A stretch of 64,000 nt of DNA from Herminiimonas sp. KBW02 (GCF_003852535.1 NZ_QAJP01000005.1:268403-332402), one strand, 5' to 3'. Positions 27,100 to 36,040 are shown, counted from the stretch's first letter. The notes: generated from the sequence alone by a model not told the origin. A program made the numbers and translations.

Positions 27100-28296
27100 A
27101 TGAGCAAACAACTTCAAGATGCCTACATCGTTGCCGCGACGCGTACACCTATCGGCAAGGCACCACGCGGGATGTTCAAGAACACGCGGCCGGATGATTT
27201 GCTGGTGCATGCTTTGCAATCAGCTTTGGCGCAAGTGCCTTCACTGGATCCGAACCTGATTGAAGATGCCATCGTCGGCTGTTCTTTCCCGGAAGCAGAG
27301 CAGGGCTTGAACATGGCGCGCATGGGCGTGCTACTGGCAGGTTTGCCGAAGACCGTCGGCGGCGTCACCGTGAATCGTTACTGCGCGTCAGGCCTGACCG
27401 CGATTGCAATGGCGGCTGACCGCATCCGCGTGGGTGAGGCAGACGTCATGATCGCGGCCGGTGCCGAGTCCATGTCCATGGTGCCTATGATGGGCCATCA
27501 TCCTTCGATGAACATGGGCATCTTCAAGGAAGAGAACATCGGCATGGCCTACGGCATGGGCCTGACTGCGGAGAAAGTTGCGACGCAATGGAAAGTCAGC
27601 CGCGAAGCACAGGATCAGTTCGCACTGAATTCACACCTGAAAGCATTGGCGGCGCAGCAAAGCGGCGAATTCAATAATGAAATGACGGCGGTGGAAATCG
27701 TCGAGCGCTTCCCGAATCTGTCGACTGGCCAGATAGATATCAGCACCCGCATCGTGAACATGGATGAAGGTGCACGTGCCGACACCAACCTCGAAGCACT
27801 CGGCAAACTGCGCCCGGTATTTTCGCCGAAAGGTTCAGTCACCGCAGGCAACAGCTCGCAAACGTCGGATGGCGCAGGCGCGCTCATCCTGGTCAGCGAA
27901 AAAATCCTCAAGCAATTCAACCTGACCCCACTGGCGCGTTTCGTCTCCTTCGCCGTGCGCGGCGTACCGCCCGAGATCATGGGCATAGGGCCGAAGGAAG
28001 CGATACCTGCCGCCTTGCGTGCCGCGGGCCTGAAGCAGGATCAGATGGACTGGATAGAACTGAACGAAGCCTTTGCCGCACAAGCTCTGGCCGTCATCCA
28101 GGATCTGGGCCTCGATCCGGCCAAGGTCAATCCTATGGGCGGCGCGATTGCGCTGGGGCATCCATTGGGTGCGACCGGCGCGATCCGGGCAGCTACCGTG
28201 GTGCATGCACTGCGCCGCAAAAACCTGAAGTATGGGATGGTGACGATGTGCGTGGGTACGGGTATGGGCGCTGCGGGGATTTTTGAAAAGATGTAA
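27100..28296 (+). CDS. Acetyl-CoA C-acyltransferase (thiolase)
   Basis: A 398-residue degradative thiolase (FadA/FadI class). The nucleophilic cysteine sits in VNRYCASGLTAIAMAADRI (about residue 92). The second motif is NEAFAAQALAV with PMGGAIALGHPLGATGAIRA (about 344-380), and the acid/base cysteine is in MCVGTGMGAAGIFE at the end. It cleaves 3-ketoacyl-CoA to acetyl-CoA and a shortened acyl-CoA. A SD-like AGGAGC precedes it, and a terminator hairpin follows the gene. Confidence 0.95.
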   Translation: MSKQLQDAYIVAATRTPIGKAPRGMFKNTRPDDLLVHALQSALAQVPSLDPNLIEDAIVGCSFPEAEQGLNMARMGVLLAGLPKTVGGVTVNRYCASGLTAIAMAADRIRVGEADVMIAAGAESMSMVPMMGHHPSMNMGIFKEENIGMAYGMGLTAEKVATQWKVSREAQDQFALNSHLKALAAQQSGEFNNEMTAVEIVERFPNLSTGQIDISTRIVNMDEGARADTNLEALGKLRPVFSPKGSVTAGNSSQTSDGAGALILVSEKILKQFNLTPLARFVSFAVRGVPPEIMGIGPKEAIPAALRAAGLKQDQMDWIELNEAFAAQALAVIQDLGLDPAKVNPMGGAIALGHPLGATGAIRAATVVHALRRKNLKYGMVTMCVGTGMGAAGIFEKM

Positions 28297-28315
28297 GGCG
28301 ATACCGCCTGATAAA

Positions 28316-28343
28316 AAAGCACAGGATTTATACCCTGTGCTTT
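28316..28343 (+). terminator. Terminator of the beta-oxidation operon
   Basis: AAAGCACAGG (28316-28325) pairs perfectly with CCTGTGCTTT (28334-28343) across an 8-nt loop. The T run is short, so strength is moderate; the preceding A run lets it act leftward too. Confidence 0.65.
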
Positions 28344-28524
28344 CATTGCATTGCTGGCGTTGAATGTGCCGGCTTGGCTGAATGAACCGACAGCATTGGT
28401 CTGGTAGTCACAGAGCTGGCTGGGTATCTTTCTCATGATTTGCGGAATCGGCGTAGGACTCTCCGGAATTCGCGATGTATGCGCGAATCGGACCACTGCA
28501 ATTGACAACATTCGGGAGCTAACA

Positions 28525-29463
28525 ATGACAGCTATCCGTTTTTCCGATCAGCGACAGCACGTACTTATAACCGGTGCGACTGGTTTTGTTGGACAGTTAC
28601 TGGTGCGCGCATTGCTCGCTGATGGCCACGTAGTGACAGTGCTGACGCGTAATCCGAAGAAGGCGGCATGGATGTTCAATGGGGCAGTACGCTGTATCGA
28701 GCGTCTGAATGAGATAGCGCCGACAGAACATGTCGATGTGATTATTAATCTGGCTGGCGCGCGCATTCTTGGACCGCGCTGGACTGCAGCGCGTCAGCAA
28801 GTGCTACGCGACAGTCGGGTGGCATTTACTGAGAGATTGGTTGAGTGGATAGGGGGCATGCAGCATAAGCCGCGCTTGATGCTGTCGGCCTCTGCAATCG
28901 GTTATTACGGCGTGCAGGAGCAAGGTGATTTGAGCGTGTTGAGTGAGGATGCACCACCGCAAGCGATATTCATGTCGCAGCTATGTCAGGACTGGGAACA
29001 CGCGGCACAGGGGGCGCGACGCTATGGTGTCGAAGCGATTTGTATGCGCTTCGGTCTGGTACTTGGCAAGGGCGGTGCGTTTCCGATGATGGCTTTGCCA
29101 ATAAAACTAGGACTAGGTGGGCCGCTGGGAGGTGGCCGGCAAATCCTGTCGTGGATACATGTACACGATCTGTTGCGCGGTATTGCACATTTAATGAATC
29201 GTCCGGATGCAGTGAGCCGACCTGCAAGTTATAACTTCACCGCACCTGAACAGCCCACACAAGCACAGTTCTCTCAGGCAGCGGCTCGTAGGCTGGGGCG
29301 GCCATCATTTTTCCCGACACCGGCCATGCCGATGCGGTTTCTGCTGGGCGAGCAATCCGACTTGTTACTGAAAGGGCAGCGTGTGGCACCGCGGGCTTTA
29401 CTTAACGAGGGATTTGTTTTCGACTATCCGACGGTGGAGAGTGCAATGAAGGCCTTACTGTAA
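28525..29463 (+). CDS. TIGR01777 family NAD(P)-dependent epimerase-like protein
   Basis: 312 residues from the ATG at 28525 (GGGAG 6 nt upstream); the frame extends to 28435 without conserved residues. The extended-SDR nucleotide motif is ITGATGFVGQLLVRALL (about 13-29). The conserved INLAGARI and SASAIGYYG motifs follow, and a C-terminal DUF1731-like part ends with FVFDYPTVESAMKAL. Homologues include E. coli YfcH and the SulA homologue of cyanobacteria. The substrate is unknown. It is monocistronic, with about 230 bp upstream. Confidence 0.88.
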   Translation: MTAIRFSDQRQHVLITGATGFVGQLLVRALLADGHVVTVLTRNPKKAAWMFNGAVRCIERLNEIAPTEHVDVIINLAGARILGPRWTAARQQVLRDSRVAFTERLVEWIGGMQHKPRLMLSASAIGYYGVQEQGDLSVLSEDAPPQAIFMSQLCQDWEHAAQGARRYGVEAICMRFGLVLGKGGAFPMMALPIKLGLGGPLGGGRQILSWIHVHDLLRGIAHLMNRPDAVSRPASYNFTAPEQPTQAQFSQAAARRLGRPSFFPTPAMPMRFLLGEQSDLLLKGQRVAPRALLNEGFVFDYPTVESAMKALL

Positions 29464-29602
29464 GCCGGACGCAGATTTAATCGCGAGGATTTTGCGTCCA
29501 ACCAGTGTCCGCTTTGAATCGAAAGCGGACATTTAAATGTCTCACGAAGTTATTCTTTATCTCAGTTCTATTCTCTATTTGCGCTGACACTACCAGTGCC
29601 AC

Positions 29603-29617
29603 GCACCCAAGCAGTGC
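29603..29617 (+). promoter_or_regulatory. NtrC-like enhancer site
   Basis: GCACC-N5-AGTGC fits the NtrC consensus GCACY-N5-RGTGC without mismatch. It lies 104 bp upstream of the sigma-54 -24 box, a usual distance for an enhancer. More GTGC/GCAC half-sites surround it (29596-29630). Confidence 0.6.
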
Positions 29618-29720
29618 ACTAACGCACCACAGCGACCCCCTCCGCCTGCATCCGGCGCAATCCCCCGTCTCTCTCTGAACACAGTCAGCAATTTGTCGAC
29701 TATTTGTCGGGAAATCTTAG

Positions 29721-29736
29721 TGGCACAGACTTTGCT
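29721..29736 (+). promoter_or_regulatory. Sigma-54 promoter of the importer operon
   Basis: TGGCAC, five bases, then TTGCT match the -24/-12 consensus TGGCAC-N5-TTGCW at every defined position. The expected start is near 29747. Confidence 0.85.
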
Positions 29737-29750
29737 ATGACGTAGTTAAG

Positions 29751-29762
29751 CTTGTACACAAG
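29751..29762. promoter_or_regulatory. Candidate GntR operator, copy 1
   Basis: CTTGTACACAAG has arms CTTGT and ACAAG around two bases and fits the FCD-type GntR pattern TNGT-N2-ACNA. It covers about +4 to +15 of the sigma-54 start. A matching box lies at the same distance in the atzF promoter, next to a GntR gene. Confidence 0.6.
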
Positions 29763-29836
29763 AAGGTATTCTAATTACCGATCTGGTGTTGGCAGGCCGA
29801 ATGCGCGCTTACTCGTCAACTTAATAAGGATCAGCC

Positions 29837-30784
29837 ATGCACCCACGCAGAAAATTTATTGCCTCCCTGATTGCAGCATCGTTTGTCTGTGCCGCCGCAT
29901 CTACATCAGCACTGGCAGCGGATCAGGTGATCCGTGTCGGTACACTTAAACTGATGCATGGCATCACGCCTTACTTCTACGATAAGTTCACCCCGCCGGG
30001 CTACAAGATAGAAGTGATCCCGTTTGAAACACCGACCGACGGCAAGAATGCGGTCGTGACCAGGTCGGTTGATTTTGGTACTTACGGCCTGGCAGCAGCG
30101 ACGCTGGGTGCGGCAGCAGGTGAACCGGTCGTGATCGTCGCCGCACAGTGCAATCGCGGCATGGCAGTGGTTGCACGTGCTGACAGCAAGATCGCATCCA
30201 TCAAGGACTTGAAAGGCCAGCGCGTCGGCATCCTGCCAGGTTCGACACAGGAAGTGGTGATCCTCGATCGCCTGAAACAGGAAGGCATGACCGTCAAGGA
30301 TATCAAGCCTGTGCGCGTCTCTTTCAGTGAAATGGCTTCCGCTCTGGAGCGTAATGATATCGATGCCTTCGTCGGTGCAGAACCCGGCCCATCCATCAGC
30401 GTCAGCCGCGGCATAGGCAAGATAGTTGAGTACCCGTATTCGACTCCGACCGGCACCGTGAATATGGTCATGACCACGCATGCAGACAATCTGAAAAACA
30501 AGCAGGAACTGATCAAGGTTTTCCTGAAGGTCCATCGTCAGGCTACCGAGTACGCGATGGCGAATCGCGGCGCCTTCGTCGAGATGTCGGAGCAAAAGCT
30601 GGGCTTGCCTGCCAAGGTTGTGGAACTGGCTGCACCTAACGTCGAACTGACCTGGAAACTCGATGATGAATGGATCAAGCGCGCCAAGTACTACGGTTCG
30701 CAAATGCTGGATAAAAAGCAAATCCGCCAGTTGCCCGATTACGGCAAGTTCATTGATGCCAGCTTCAATCAACAAGTGAAGTAA
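29837..30784 (+). CDS. ABC transporter substrate-binding protein (SsuA/TauA/ThiY-like)
   Basis: A 315-residue protein with an Arg-rich signal peptide (MHPRRKFIASLIAASF, cleavage near ALAA, residue 30). The fold is that of COG0715 (nitrate/sulfonate/taurine/pyrimidine) binding proteins, with NAVVTRSVDFGTYGLAAATL and LKGQRVGILPGSTQEVVILDRL typical. It binds a small, probably nitrogen-containing solute in the periplasm. The sigma-54/NtrC control region suggests a nitrogen source; nothing in the sequence names it. It is first of the importer operon. Confidence 0.88.
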   Translation: MHPRRKFIASLIAASFVCAAASTSALAADQVIRVGTLKLMHGITPYFYDKFTPPGYKIEVIPFETPTDGKNAVVTRSVDFGTYGLAAATLGAAAGEPVVIVAAQCNRGMAVVARADSKIASIKDLKGQRVGILPGSTQEVVILDRLKQEGMTVKDIKPVRVSFSEMASALERNDIDAFVGAEPGPSISVSRGIGKIVEYPYSTPTGTVNMVMTTHADNLKNKQELIKVFLKVHRQATEYAMANRGAFVEMSEQKLGLPAKVVELAAPNVELTWKLDDEWIKRAKYYGSQMLDKKQIRQLPDYGKFIDASFNQQVK

Positions 30785-30840
30785 GCATTACGTATAGCGG
30801 CAGCAAGTATCTAGCTTAGTTTTATCTGGAAGGATTTATC

Positions 30841-31671
30841 GTGGAACAAACCGTCGAGTTACCGATGAAAGTTGTCAGGCCCGAGTTGTGGCCGCGTATC
30901 AAGCGTAGCCTGACACCGTTGATAGTGCCCTTGTTGTTGCTGTTGGGCTGGCATGTGGGTGTCAAGGCGTCAGGTACGCAGTTGATTCCGCTGCCCAAGG
31001 ACGTCGGCCTGATGTTGTATGACTTCGCGTTCGGCGGTATCTACGATGATGCCTTCAGCGAAACCTTGCCGCTGCATTTGTGGAAATCGGTCACGCGCGT
31101 CTACGGTGGTTTCTTCGCCGCCGCGCTGGTCGGTATTCCACTTGGCTTGCTGATCGGCCGTATCAAGGTAATCCGTGAGTTGCTGGATCCGACCTTGCAG
31201 TTGCTGCGTCCGGTACCGGTGACTGCATGGTTGCCGCTGTCGATGATTTTCTTTGGCATCGGCCCCAACGCAGCGATCTTTCTGGTGTTCCTCGGTGCGT
31301 TTTACCCGATTGTTTTTAATACGACTTTTGGCGTGAAGGCAGTTGATAACCGTTTGTTTGAAGCTGCGCTGATGCTGGGCTGTAACGGCTCATCGCTGTT
31401 CCGCCAGGTAGTGCTGCCTGCTGCGATGCCGTCCATCCTGAATGGTTTGCGTCTGGGTCATGGTTTTGCGTGGATCCTGATCGTGGTCGGTGAGATGACA
31501 GGTGTGCCTGAAGGTCTGGGCGCGGTGATTATGGATGGTCGCATGTTGTCGCGTACCGATCTGGTGATTGCCGGCATGGTCGTGATCGGCATTGTTGGTT
31601 ACAGCACGGATCGCATCCTGGTCGCGATCAACAATTATTTACTCAAATGGAGCCCGCAACATCATGTCTGA
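30841..31671 (+). CDS. ABC transporter permease (SsuC-like)
   Basis: 276 residues from a GTG at 30841, 8 nt after a GGAAGGA site. About six transmembrane helices are visible. The EAA coupling loop is FEAALMLGCNGSSLFRQVVLPAAMPSILNG (about 177-206). It is the BPD_transp_1 domain of the nitrate/sulfonate/taurine family. The stop overlaps the ATPase start by 8 nt. Confidence 0.9.
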   Translation: MEQTVELPMKVVRPELWPRIKRSLTPLIVPLLLLLGWHVGVKASGTQLIPLPKDVGLMLYDFAFGGIYDDAFSETLPLHLWKSVTRVYGGFFAAALVGIPLGLLIGRIKVIRELLDPTLQLLRPVPVTAWLPLSMIFFGIGPNAAIFLVFLGAFYPIVFNTTFGVKAVDNRLFEAALMLGCNGSSLFRQVVLPAAMPSILNGLRLGHGFAWILIVVGEMTGVPEGLGAVIMDGRMLSRTDLVIAGMVVIGIVGYSTDRILVAINNYLLKWSPQHHV

Positions 31672-32461
31672 TACTTACTCCGAACGCCGTCCTTTACCGG
31701 CGATAGATATCAAAGGCGTCAGCAAGGTTTTTTCGATAGGCGGACAAACCGTGCAGGCTTTGCGTGAAGTCAACCTGACCATTAACAAGGGTGAGTTCGT
31801 GTGCCTGATCGGTGCTTCCGGTTGCGGTAAATCGACGCTGTTGCGCATCATGGCAGGATTTGAAACGACTTCTTCCGGTAGCGCGAATATGTATGGCATG
31901 CCCATCGACGGACCGAGTCCGGAGCGCGGCATGGTGTTCCAGGATTACGGCTTGTTCCCGTGGCTGACCGTGAAGGAAAACATAGGCTTCGGTCAGCGCC
32001 AGCGCAACCTGCCCAAGGCCAAACTGGAAGAGTTATCGGCCTACTACACCGATATGGTGGGCCTGACCAAGTTTGCCAATTACTATCCGGGGCAGTTGTC
32101 CGGCGGTATGAAGCAGCGTGTGGCGATTGCTCGTGTGTTGGCGAACGATTGTGAAGTCTTGCTGATGGATGAACCGTTTGGCGCACTGGATGCGTTGACA
32201 CGTGAAAAGCTGCAACAGGATTTGCTGGAAATCTGGGAACGTACCAAGGTGACGGTCGTGTTTGTCACGCATGCGGTGGAGGAGGCTGTGATGCTGTCGG
32301 ATCGCGTGGTGGTGATGACTGCAGGTCCGGGCCGTATCGAAGAAGACATCAAGCTGGAGCTGGCGCGTCCACGTGATATTACTGCGGTTGAGTTTAATGA
32401 AATCCGGCGCGATATTACCCAGTATTTGACCAGTCACGTGTCGACCAAAATCGCAGCCTGA
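31664..32461 (+). CDS. ABC transporter ATP-binding protein (SsuB/TauB-like)
   Basis: 265 residues from the ATG at 31664, which overlaps the permease stop; the frame upstream to 31592 lies inside the permease gene. Walker A GASGCGKST (about 44-52), FQDYGLFPW Q-loop, signature LSGGMKQRVAIARVL (about 142-156), Walker B VLLMDEPFGALDAL and THAVEEAVMLSDRVVVM are all intact. It energises the importer formed with the two preceding genes. Confidence 0.93.
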   Translation: MSDTYSERRPLPAIDIKGVSKVFSIGGQTVQALREVNLTINKGEFVCLIGASGCGKSTLLRIMAGFETTSSGSANMYGMPIDGPSPERGMVFQDYGLFPWLTVKENIGFGQRQRNLPKAKLEELSAYYTDMVGLTKFANYYPGQLSGGMKQRVAIARVLANDCEVLLMDEPFGALDALTREKLQQDLLEIWERTKVTVVFVTHAVEEAVMLSDRVVVMTAGPGRIEEDIKLELARPRDITAVEFNEIRRDITQYLTSHVSTKIAA

Positions 32462-32485
32462 TATTGGCAGCAAAATAGTCGTAAA

Positions 32486-32533
32486 GGCGGAAATTCGCGC
32501 TACCATGGCACAGGATTTCCGCCTATGCGGAAA
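32486..32533 (+). promoter_or_regulatory. Mutually exclusive hairpins between the importer and the hydrolase
   Basis: Segment 1, GGCGGAAAT (32486-32494), is fully complementary to segment 2, ATTTCCGCC (32515-32523). Segment 2 can instead pair with segment 3, GCGGAAA (32527-32533), over a CTAT loop. The two folds exclude each other, as in attenuators. No T tract follows segment 3. Confidence 0.45.
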
Positions 32534-32566
32534 AGTAGCCAAATACAATAAAAACGTGACTCCGCT

Positions 32567-33388
32567 ATGCATTCGATATATCACGGCATGGATCAGGCCG
32601 CCCTGGACGCCGGTTACAACAACTCGCTGGCAGTCAAGGACAGTCCGGCCATATTGAAAGATTTTGATCAGCGCAGTGCGGCCCTGCGTGCCGAGTACGG
32701 GCAGCGACTGGACTTGCGCTATGGGCCGGCCGAGCGCAATCGTATCGATTACTTTGCAGGCAGCAAGCCGGGGCCGTTGCTGGTGTTTATCCATGGCGGT
32801 TACTGGCAAATGCGGGCCAAGGAAACGTTCAGCTTCCTTGCTGCGGGACCATTGGCGCATGGCATGCATGTCGCGCTGGTCGGTTATACGCTGGCACCGG
32901 ATGCGACGCTGACGCAAATTGTGACGGAGGTAAGGGCTGGTATCGCCTGGTTGCGGCAGCATGCCGGAGAGTTTGGCGGCGACGTTGAACGCATCGTCGT
33001 ATCCGGCTGGTCTGCAGGCGGACACCTGACTGCCTTATGCGTTGACGAACCCGGCGTGATCGGTGGTGTAGCCATCAGCGGCATTTATGATCTGGAGCCG
33101 ATACGTCTGTGCTACCTGAATAATAAATTGCAACTGAGTGCGGCGGAAGAGAAGGAACTTAGTCCTTTGTTGCTGCCGCTCAGTCCGCGCCCGTTGACGC
33201 TGATGTATGGCTCGGACGAGTTAGCCGAGTTGCAGCGTCAGTCCGAGCAGTTCGGTGCGGCGCGCAATGCCTTGCCGGGTGCGCTGGTGCCGCTGGCGCA
33301 GCGCAATCACTTTACTATCCTCAATGAACTGGCTGCGAAAGATGGGGCGATTACGCGTGAAGTATGCGCCATCGCCGGAGTCGCTTAA
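32567..33388 (+). CDS. Alpha/beta hydrolase (kynurenine-formamidase-like esterase/amidase)
   Basis: A 273-residue alpha/beta hydrolase. The oxyanion motif HGGYW (about 66-70) and nucleophile elbow GWSAGGH (about 147-153, Ser 149) are those of the formamidase/arylesterase branch. The catalytic Asp is probably in YGSDELAEL, and the His in QRNHFTI (about 247). It lies 105 bp after the importer ATPase and likely belongs to its operon. If so, it may hydrolyse an ester or amide of the imported compound. The true substrate is not known. Confidence 0.82.
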   Translation: MHSIYHGMDQAALDAGYNNSLAVKDSPAILKDFDQRSAALRAEYGQRLDLRYGPAERNRIDYFAGSKPGPLLVFIHGGYWQMRAKETFSFLAAGPLAHGMHVALVGYTLAPDATLTQIVTEVRAGIAWLRQHAGEFGGDVERIVVSGWSAGGHLTALCVDEPGVIGGVAISGIYDLEPIRLCYLNNKLQLSAAEEKELSPLLLPLSPRPLTLMYGSDELAELQRQSEQFGAARNALPGALVPLAQRNHFTILNELAAKDGAITREVCAIAGVA

Positions 33389-34374
33389 TTCGCTGTGCCT
33401 GCCATCGTTGCGTCGGAGTGGAAGTGCTGGCGGTAGTCGCTCGGTCCTATGCCCAGTCGTTTCGAGAAGATGCGGCGCAGCGTAGCTGCATTCGTCAGTC
33501 CGCAGCGACGGGCGATTTCACTCAGGCCGAGATCGGTTGATTCCAGATAACGACGTGCCGCATCGATGCGCGCATCGTTGACGAAGTTCATCAGTGTTAA
33601 GCCGGTTTCCTGTTTGAACACGCGCGAAAGATTACGCGCACTCATTTGCATTTCATCAGCGATGCTGAGCAAGGTGTGTTCAACGTTGAGATTGTTGAGT
33701 ACATAGTTCTGTACTGCGGCAACCGGTGAGTCGTTCTTTACCTGGACTTCCAGCAGCGGGCTGAATTGTGATTGCCCGCCAGCGCGGCGCAGGTAAACGA
33801 TCAGGTACTTGGCGACATCCAGTGCCATTTGTTTGCCGAAATCTTCTTCTATTAACGCCAGCGACAAATCGATGCCCGCTGTTACGCCAGCCGTGGTGTA
33901 GAGGCTGTCATCTTTCACATAAATCCGGTCGGGTTCTACCGTCGCCTTGCGGAACATGGCCGCCAGGCGTGCCGCATCCATCCAGTGCGTGGTGACGGTT
34001 TTGCCATTGATCATGCCTGCCGCACCGAGTGCGAATACCCCGTTGCAGATCGCGCCTATACGACGGCAGCTTTCGCCTTGCGCTGCCAGCCAGTCGGTCA
34101 GGGTGGTGTCTTCCAGGATATCGAATACTCCGAGTCCGCCCGGCACGATCAGCGTATCGAAGTGTGGACAGGGGTCGAAGATGGTGCGATCCGGCATGAC
34201 GGTCAGGCCGCTGGAAGACTGGATAGGCCCGCGCGTAGTGGCGATGGTCAGGATTTCATATTCGCATTCACCATTGCTGAGTACTTTGACCTCGGCGAAG
34301 GCGTCGCCGGGCGCAGCGATGTCCAGCATCTGGAAGCGGGGGAAGACGACGAGGCCTATGGTGATTTTGCGCAT
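33385..34374 (-). CDS. GlxA-type transcriptional regulator (DJ-1/PfpI + AraC domains)
   Basis: 329 residues. The N-terminal glutamine-amidotransferase-like domain (about 1-190) contains DTLIVPGGLGVFDIL and AICNGVFALGAAGMINGKTVTTHW. The C-terminal AraC/XylS DNA-binding domain (about 215-320) has two helix-turn-helix motifs. These fit regulators of amino-acid and quaternary-amine catabolism (GbdR, ArgR, CdhR). It converges on the hydrolase with a 4-nt overlap. The usual sensor-like cysteine is conserved in the CNG motif. Its target is unknown. Confidence 0.9.
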   Translation of the reverse strand: MRKITIGLVVFPRFQMLDIAAPGDAFAEVKVLSNGECEYEILTIATTRGPIQSSSGLTVMPDRTIFDPCPHFDTLIVPGGLGVFDILEDTTLTDWLAAQGESCRRIGAICNGVFALGAAGMINGKTVTTHWMDAARLAAMFRKATVEPDRIYVKDDSLYTTAGVTAGIDLSLALIEEDFGKQMALDVAKYLIVYLRRAGGQSQFSPLLEVQVKNDSPVAAVQNYVLNNLNVEHTLLSIADEMQMSARNLSRVFKQETGLTLMNFVNDARIDAARRYLESTDLGLSEIARRCGLTNAATLRRIFSKRLGIGPSDYRQHFHSDATMAGTAN

Positions 34375-34492
34375 GAAAAGTGTCGGGCAGGAAAATTCGG
34401 GATGAGTAAAAATCTGTGCAAATCATACCTGATGCCGGCCGCCAGTTGCATATAGACAGATCCGGTGCCCAGGCGCTGCTTTGGCAGGATAG

Positions 34493-34508
34493 CCGCCATG
34501 TTTGGCGG
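34493..34508. promoter_or_regulatory. Short inverted repeat in the glxA-like/M24 divergent gap
   Basis: CCGCCA (34493-34498) and TGGCGG (34503-34508) flank TGTT, about 112 bp before the M24 start. It may be an operator. The rest of the 246-bp gap shows nothing clear. Confidence 0.25.
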
Positions 34509-34620
34509 ATTAAGACCGCAGACGATGGTTTTGCTTTTTGCTCTTGCTTTGCATACTGGATACGGGTTCAGCGCACCTCATTTCGGGGTGTGCGACTTCT
34601 TATTCAATCAGGAGAGCAAG

Positions 34621-35307
34621 ATGGAAGCAGCAATGTCCAGTGCCGAGCGCGTAGGCCCGGCTTTTTCAGTCGACGGCATGTTGCAGGCGCGTGCCAAAAC
34701 ACGGGAGGCGATACGCACCATCGCCGCGCTGGTGCGACCGGGTATGGTGGAAGAAGATGCGGTCGATATGGCCAAGCGCACGCTGATCGCTTCCGGCCTG
34801 GATCTGACCTGGCATCCGACGCGCATACGCTTTGGCCGGAATACCATGAAGGCGATGAAACAGGCTTCCGAGCCGGGCATCGTGCTACAGGAAAACGATA
34901 TTTTCTTTATCGATATGGCGCCGCGTTTTGCCGCATGGGAAGGCGACGGCGGTGCATCCTTCGTAGTTGGTCAGAACGCAGAGTACGCACGTTGTGCAGC
35001 TGATGCCGAAGAAATTTTTCATGCCGTGCGCAAGGTCTGGCTGACGGAACAAGCGAGCGGGCAAGAACTGTATCGCTACGCTGAACAGCAAGCGCGGCAG
35101 CGTGGCTGGGAATTGAACTTCGACCTGCCTGGTCACCGTGTATCAGATTTTCCGCATGCAGCCATACACACGGGTTCACTGGCTGATTTTGACGCGACCC
35201 CATCCGCCATGCGCTGGATACTGGAAATCCATATTCGTCATCCCGAAAAGCAGTTTGGCGCCTTTTTTGAAGACATGCTGCTGGATGACAGCAGTTATCA
35301 AACCTAA
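34621..35307 (+). CDS. Minimal M24 (pita-bread) metallopeptidase-fold protein
   Basis: 228 residues from the ATG at 34621, chosen because AGGAG lies 7 nt upstream; the frame continues to 34465 but the extra 52 residues look random. All five metal ligands of the creatinase/prolidase fold are present: D98 (FIDMAP), D109 (EGDGG), H162 (PGHRVSD), E192 (LEIHI) and E207 (FFEDML). The N-terminal creatinase domain is absent, as in methionine aminopeptidase. The substrate could be a proline peptide or a creatine-like N-compound. It converges on the gntR gene. Confidence 0.78.
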   Translation: MEAAMSSAERVGPAFSVDGMLQARAKTREAIRTIAALVRPGMVEEDAVDMAKRTLIASGLDLTWHPTRIRFGRNTMKAMKQASEPGIVLQENDIFFIDMAPRFAAWEGDGGASFVVGQNAEYARCAADAEEIFHAVRKVWLTEQASGQELYRYAEQQARQRGWELNFDLPGHRVSDFPHAAIHTGSLADFDATPSAMRWILEIHIRHPEKQFGAFFEDMLLDDSSYQT

Positions 35308-35332
35308 GCCGACCGCTGCTTCATCTTCAACT

Positions 35333-36040
35333 TCACGCCGAGAGTTGCGCTGCCAGTCGCGCCTGATGCAACATCTGTATCGTGATTTTCTTCACTTCGG
35401 ATTGACTCAGGGCGATGTGGGCGCGCAGCAGGTCTTTGGCCTGACAGGTGCGCTTTTCGATGATGGCACGCAGGATGTGCGCATGCTCGGTATAGGTGAC
35501 TTCTATGCGCATTTCCTTGGTGAACTCGAGACGACGGATGACGCGTATGCGTTCGGTGATTTCATGATGTATGCGTGCCATCTCGATGTTGCCACTGGCT
35601 TCCACCAATTGTTCGTGGAAGCGTTCATCATGTACCGAGAGGGTAGGTACATCAGTAATGCGTTCATGTTCCGGTACGAACCAGAGCGCCGCCAGTTCCT
35701 GCAATAGGGGCGGTGTTTCCGGCATTGCGCACAATTGTTCGACAGCAGCACATTCGAGCACGCTGCGCACGTCGTACAGTTGCTCAAACATCTGGAAGTC
35801 GAAGGGCCGGATTTGCCAGCCTGCCTTGTGCAGCACTTCCACATAGCCTTCACGCTGCAAACGAAATAATGCTTCGCGTACCGGCGTACGGCTCATTTGC
35901 AGGCGCTCACTCATTTCGTTTTCGCTGAAGCGGTCACCGGGCAGGAAGTGGAAATCAAAGATATCCGCTTTCAGCCGGGTGTAGGCTTGCGAGGCGAGGC
36001 TGTCCGGCAGGACTTTGGCAAATTTAAGCTTGGGGATCAT
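35333..36040 (-). CDS. GntR family regulator (FCD/FadR subfamily)
   Basis: 235 residues starting at the ATG at 36040, which has GGA 7 nt upstream; an ATG four codons earlier (36052) touches the GGA. The winged helix is at about 10-75 (ADIFDFHFLPGDRFSENEMS, then QMSRTPVREALFRLQREGY). An all-helical FCD effector domain (about 85-220) has the usual Asp/His ligands (DVRSVLE, HDERFHEQL, EHAHILRAI). FCD regulators sense small carboxylates. It is 20 nt downstream of atzF in the same operon and probably binds the CTTGTAYACAW boxes at atzF and at the importer. Confidence 0.9.
   Translation of the reverse strand: MIPKLKFAKVLPDSLASQAYTRLKADIFDFHFLPGDRFSENEMSERLQMSRTPVREALFRLQREGYVEVLHKAGWQIRPFDFQMFEQLYDVRSVLECAAVEQLCAMPETPPLLQELAALWFVPEHERITDVPTLSVHDERFHEQLVEASGNIEMARIHHEITERIRVIRRLEFTKEMRIEVTYTEHAHILRAIIEKRTCQAKDLLRAHIALSQSEVKKITIQMLHQARLAAQLSA

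Larger units (their letters stand above)
29464..29836. promoter_or_regulatory. 373-bp control region of the SsuABC-like importer
   Basis: There is no gene in this gap. It holds, in order, an NtrC-like dyad, a sigma-54 promoter and a near-palindromic operator (each listed separately), then about 74 nt of leader before the importer gene. The first 110 bp show nothing clear. Confidence 0.75.

Noticed and set aside
28345-28524. N-terminal extension or small gene before the TIGR01777 oxidoreductase
   Set aside because: The in-frame upstream part lacks conserved residues and GGGAG precedes the ATG at 28525.
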